This document shows, piece after piece, positions 38,849-40,011 of a stretch of DNA of 40,011 bases. The stretch comes from HGM04593 sp045634365. Its GTDB lineage: Bacteria; Bacteroidota; Bacteroidia; Bacteroidales; Bacteroidaceae. The position numbers and the translations under genes were made by a program. The stretch is from contig JAZRAC010000002.1 in the NCBI GenBank assembly GCA_045634365.1, positions 1 through 40,011 of the forward strand, written 5' to 3'. Each line of letters opens with the position of its first letter. Positions within the stretch are counted from its first letter, which is position 1. A model generated the notes under the pieces. The model ran no database searches and was not told the DNA's origin. It saw only the letters and a program-made list of their open reading frames with translations.

Positions 38849-39253
38849 ATGGCAACACTAACAAAGAAAGACTTAATGGTAGGTGACTTTGTGTGCGTCA
38901 CTTATGAAAATGAAGGTCAAAAATTTAGGAAATGGACTTCCCTTGACTTTGCCGATGAGAAGATAGTTGATATTCAGCCGATAGAAATTACACACGCCTT
39001 CTTGCTGAGAAACAACTTTAAGAAGTTGAAAAACAGCATACCTAAATGGAGGCTTATTATCGGCAATATAGAAGTTTCAATAAGACAAAACAATCAGTAT
39101 CACGAGATGGAGTATGTTAACCTATGCCACAATCCAGAAGGTGTTACTGAGGTTAATTTTAGTGGAGGTGTTGAATTTGACCGATGGTTGTGCATACACG
39201 ATTTGCAACACTTCTGTAATATGTATAATGTGGAAATAGACTGGCAACCATAA
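38849..39253 (+). CDS. Phage protein of the VHELQH-like family, 134 aa
   Basis: MATLTKKDLMVGDFVCVTYE, then a beta region and a C-terminal HDLQHFCNMYNVEIDWQ. Bacteroidales phages often carry a protein of this type with a VHELQHALRLCGI-like end; here the motif is IHDLQHFCNMYNV. His residues may bind metal, but no HExxH is present. ATG 38849 is used because the earlier ATG lies in the previous gene. Stop overlaps the next start. Confidence 0.7.
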   Translation: MATLTKKDLMVGDFVCVTYENEGQKFRKWTSLDFADEKIVDIQPIEITHAFLLRNNFKKLKNSIPKWRLIIGNIEVSIRQNNQYHEMEYVNLCHNPEGVTEVNFSGGVEFDRWLCIHDLQHFCNMYNVEIDWQP

Positions 39254-39435
39254 TGACAAAGAAAGAACTGCTTGAGGCTATCGAGGATATGCCGATGGAT
39301 GCACCGATAATGGTTTGTCAAGTTGGAAGACTTATGACCGAAGTAGCAGATGCTGTGTTGAGTGAGATTCAGTTTAACAACTTAAAGTACAAGGTTATTT
39401 TTATAAAAACTCAAATAACACCGAAGATATGCTAA
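39253..39435 (+). CDS. Small protein, 60 aa, partner of the MLTEKDYC gene
   Basis: MTKKELLEAIEDMPMDAPIM VCQVGRLM and a C-terminal strand region VIFIKTQITPKIC. The first part corresponds to the 49-residue protein at 283-432. Its stop TAA overlaps the ATG of the next gene in the sequence ATGCTAA. Alpha/beta, unknown role. Confidence 0.65.
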   Translation: MTKKELLEAIEDMPMDAPIMVCQVGRLMTEVADAVLSEIQFNNLKYKVIFIKTQITPKIC

Positions 39436-39455
39436 CAGAAAAAGACTACTGCGAC
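39429..39455 (+). repeat. Linker repeat copy C (intact gene)
   Basis: 27 bases identical to 426-452 and nearly identical to 258-280. Only here does the frame continue to a full-length protein. Confidence 0.8.
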
Positions 39456-39767
39456 AATGATACTTGTGTCGCATTAAGAGAACTTGGATACAATGCCCCA
39501 CAAAGACTAATTCCCGATTATTTTGTTGTCTTTGAAGTACCTCAATATGATGAGAGGATTCATCTCTACGATGCTCAGAAGTGGCTGAGGGAAGAGAAGA
39601 GGTTGCACATTGAGGTTCGTTGGTACTGCAATCTGTGGTATGACTATGAGGTCAAGGAAGCCGAAGGAAAGGTATTAGCCGAGGGTAGTGCTTTCAATAC
39701 TTATGAAGATGCCTTGATAACTGCAATTTATATGGCAACTGAATATTTAAAGGAGGAGGAGAAATGA
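39429..39767 (+). CDS. Intact MLTEKDYC-family protein, 112 aa
   Basis: MLTEKDYCDNDTCVALRELG YNAPQ, then IHLYDAQKWLREEKRLHIEV, a motif shared by a large family of Bacteroidales phage proteins, and a C-terminal beta and helix part (NTYEDALITAIYMATEYL). Function unknown. Overlaps the previous gene by 7 bases and the next by 4 bases. Confidence 0.75.
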   Translation: MLTEKDYCDNDTCVALRELGYNAPQRLIPDYFVVFEVPQYDERIHLYDAQKWLREEKRLHIEVRWYCNLWYDYEVKEAEGKVLAEGSAFNTYEDALITAIYMATEYLKEEEK

Positions 39768-39931
39768 AAACACACTTTGTAGAGGTTTCTGAACTGAAAA
39801 CCGACAAATGCTTTCTTGATTGGAGAATGACAGACAACTGCCTTGATTGCACTCATTTTGTTGCTCTTATCAAATCGAAAGATGGAAAGTGGAAAGTATT
39901 ATGTGAAACAAAAAAGCCTACAATAGCATGA
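39764..39931 (+). CDS. Small Cys-containing protein, 55 aa
   Basis: MKTHFVEVSELKTDKCFLDW RMTDNCLDCTHFVALIKSKD, with three Cys in the first half (CFLD, NCLDC). The stop overlaps the next start (ATGA). Function unknown. Confidence 0.55.
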   Translation: MKTHFVEVSELKTDKCFLDWRMTDNCLDCTHFVALIKSKDGKWKVLCETKKPTIA

Positions 39932-40011
39932 GTATGGAAGAGAAAAAAGTGAATGTTGGATTGTTTGTTGAGTTCGCTCTCTTTGTCATAATGATGTGTT
40001 CTGTAACTCAA
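39928..40011 (+). CDS. Partial membrane protein at right edge
   Basis: MSMEEKKVNVGLFVEFALFV IMMCSVTQ, then the window ends. The helix VGLFVEFALFVIMMCSV is a membrane segment. The 84 bases are exactly 28 codons, and in a circular molecule the frame would read on without a stop through bases 1-12 (KRFN) into the protein at 13-162, giving a 81-residue product. Confidence 0.5.
   Translation, partial: MSMEEKKVNVGLFVEFALFVIMMCSVTQ

Noticed and set aside
1..40011. Direct terminal repeats at the two ends
   Set aside because: The first and last few tens of bases share no repeat; circularity is inferred only from the in-frame junction and gene content.

Overview
The window looks like the genome, or nearly all of the genome, of a temperate tailed phage (siphovirus type, HK97 fold) of a Bacteroidales host. 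The reasons are: a full head, tail and lysis gene set in one direction; a tyrosine integrase and a divergent repressor region; promoters of the Bacteroidetes form TTTG-N19-TAnnTTTG; weak use of Shine-Dalgarno sites; and many small protein families I associate with gut Bacteroidales phages (VHELQH-like, LYDAQKWLREEK-like, DUF3127 single-strand binding protein, PcfK/PcfJ). GC is near 50 percent by eye, so the host genus is not fixed. No host chromosomal genes are seen at either end. The two ends join in frame, which suggests a circular contig, but this cannot be proved here.

Layout. 1-850: small accessory genes with a repeated recombination-like linker, one truncated gene and one damaged membrane-protein gene. 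848-3149: a cysteine-rich protein, a RuvC-like resolvase, a MazG-like pyrophosphatase and small proteins. 3115-5742: a tightly packed four-gene block of a ParB/Srx-fold protein, a tRNA-guanine-transglycosylase-like (DpdA-like) protein, a YhhQ-type queuosine-precursor transporter and a predicted outer-membrane beta barrel. I read it as a 7-deazaguanine DNA (or tRNA) modification system fed by imported base. 5776-11639: packaging and head (small terminase candidate, large terminase, portal, MuF-type head protein, fused protease-capsid). 11643-14768: connector, neck and tail genes with a -1 programmed frameshift in the tail chaperone pair. 14775-21574: tape measure and tail-tip or fibre proteins. 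21587-23108: holin candidate, GH108-type endolysin and a one-piece spanin. 23207-27269: a second structural or accessory block, ending with a metallopeptidase-like protein.

27270-30557 is the lysogeny region: attP-like arm repeats, integrase, a small gene, a leftward secreted protein (lysogenic-conversion candidate), and a leftward repressor facing three 15-bp operators. 30558-31811 holds early genes. 31812-32341 carries no gene but is full of RNA-like stems, including two T-arm-like minihelices. 32342-36374 is replication and recombination: Sak4-like ATPase, PD-(D/E)XK nuclease, an initiator with iterons inside its gene, an SSB-like protein and a pentapeptide-repeat protein. 36407-40011 holds PcfK/PcfJ-like genes and many small accessory genes that would run on into position 1 if the molecule is circular.

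How it works together: the repressor holds the early operon through the operators at 30437-30495. Release would start early genes, replication from the iterons in the initiator gene, and later the packaging-head-tail-lysis operons. The deazaguanine block would mark phage DNA against host restriction using salvaged precursor, since no preQ0 synthesis genes are present.
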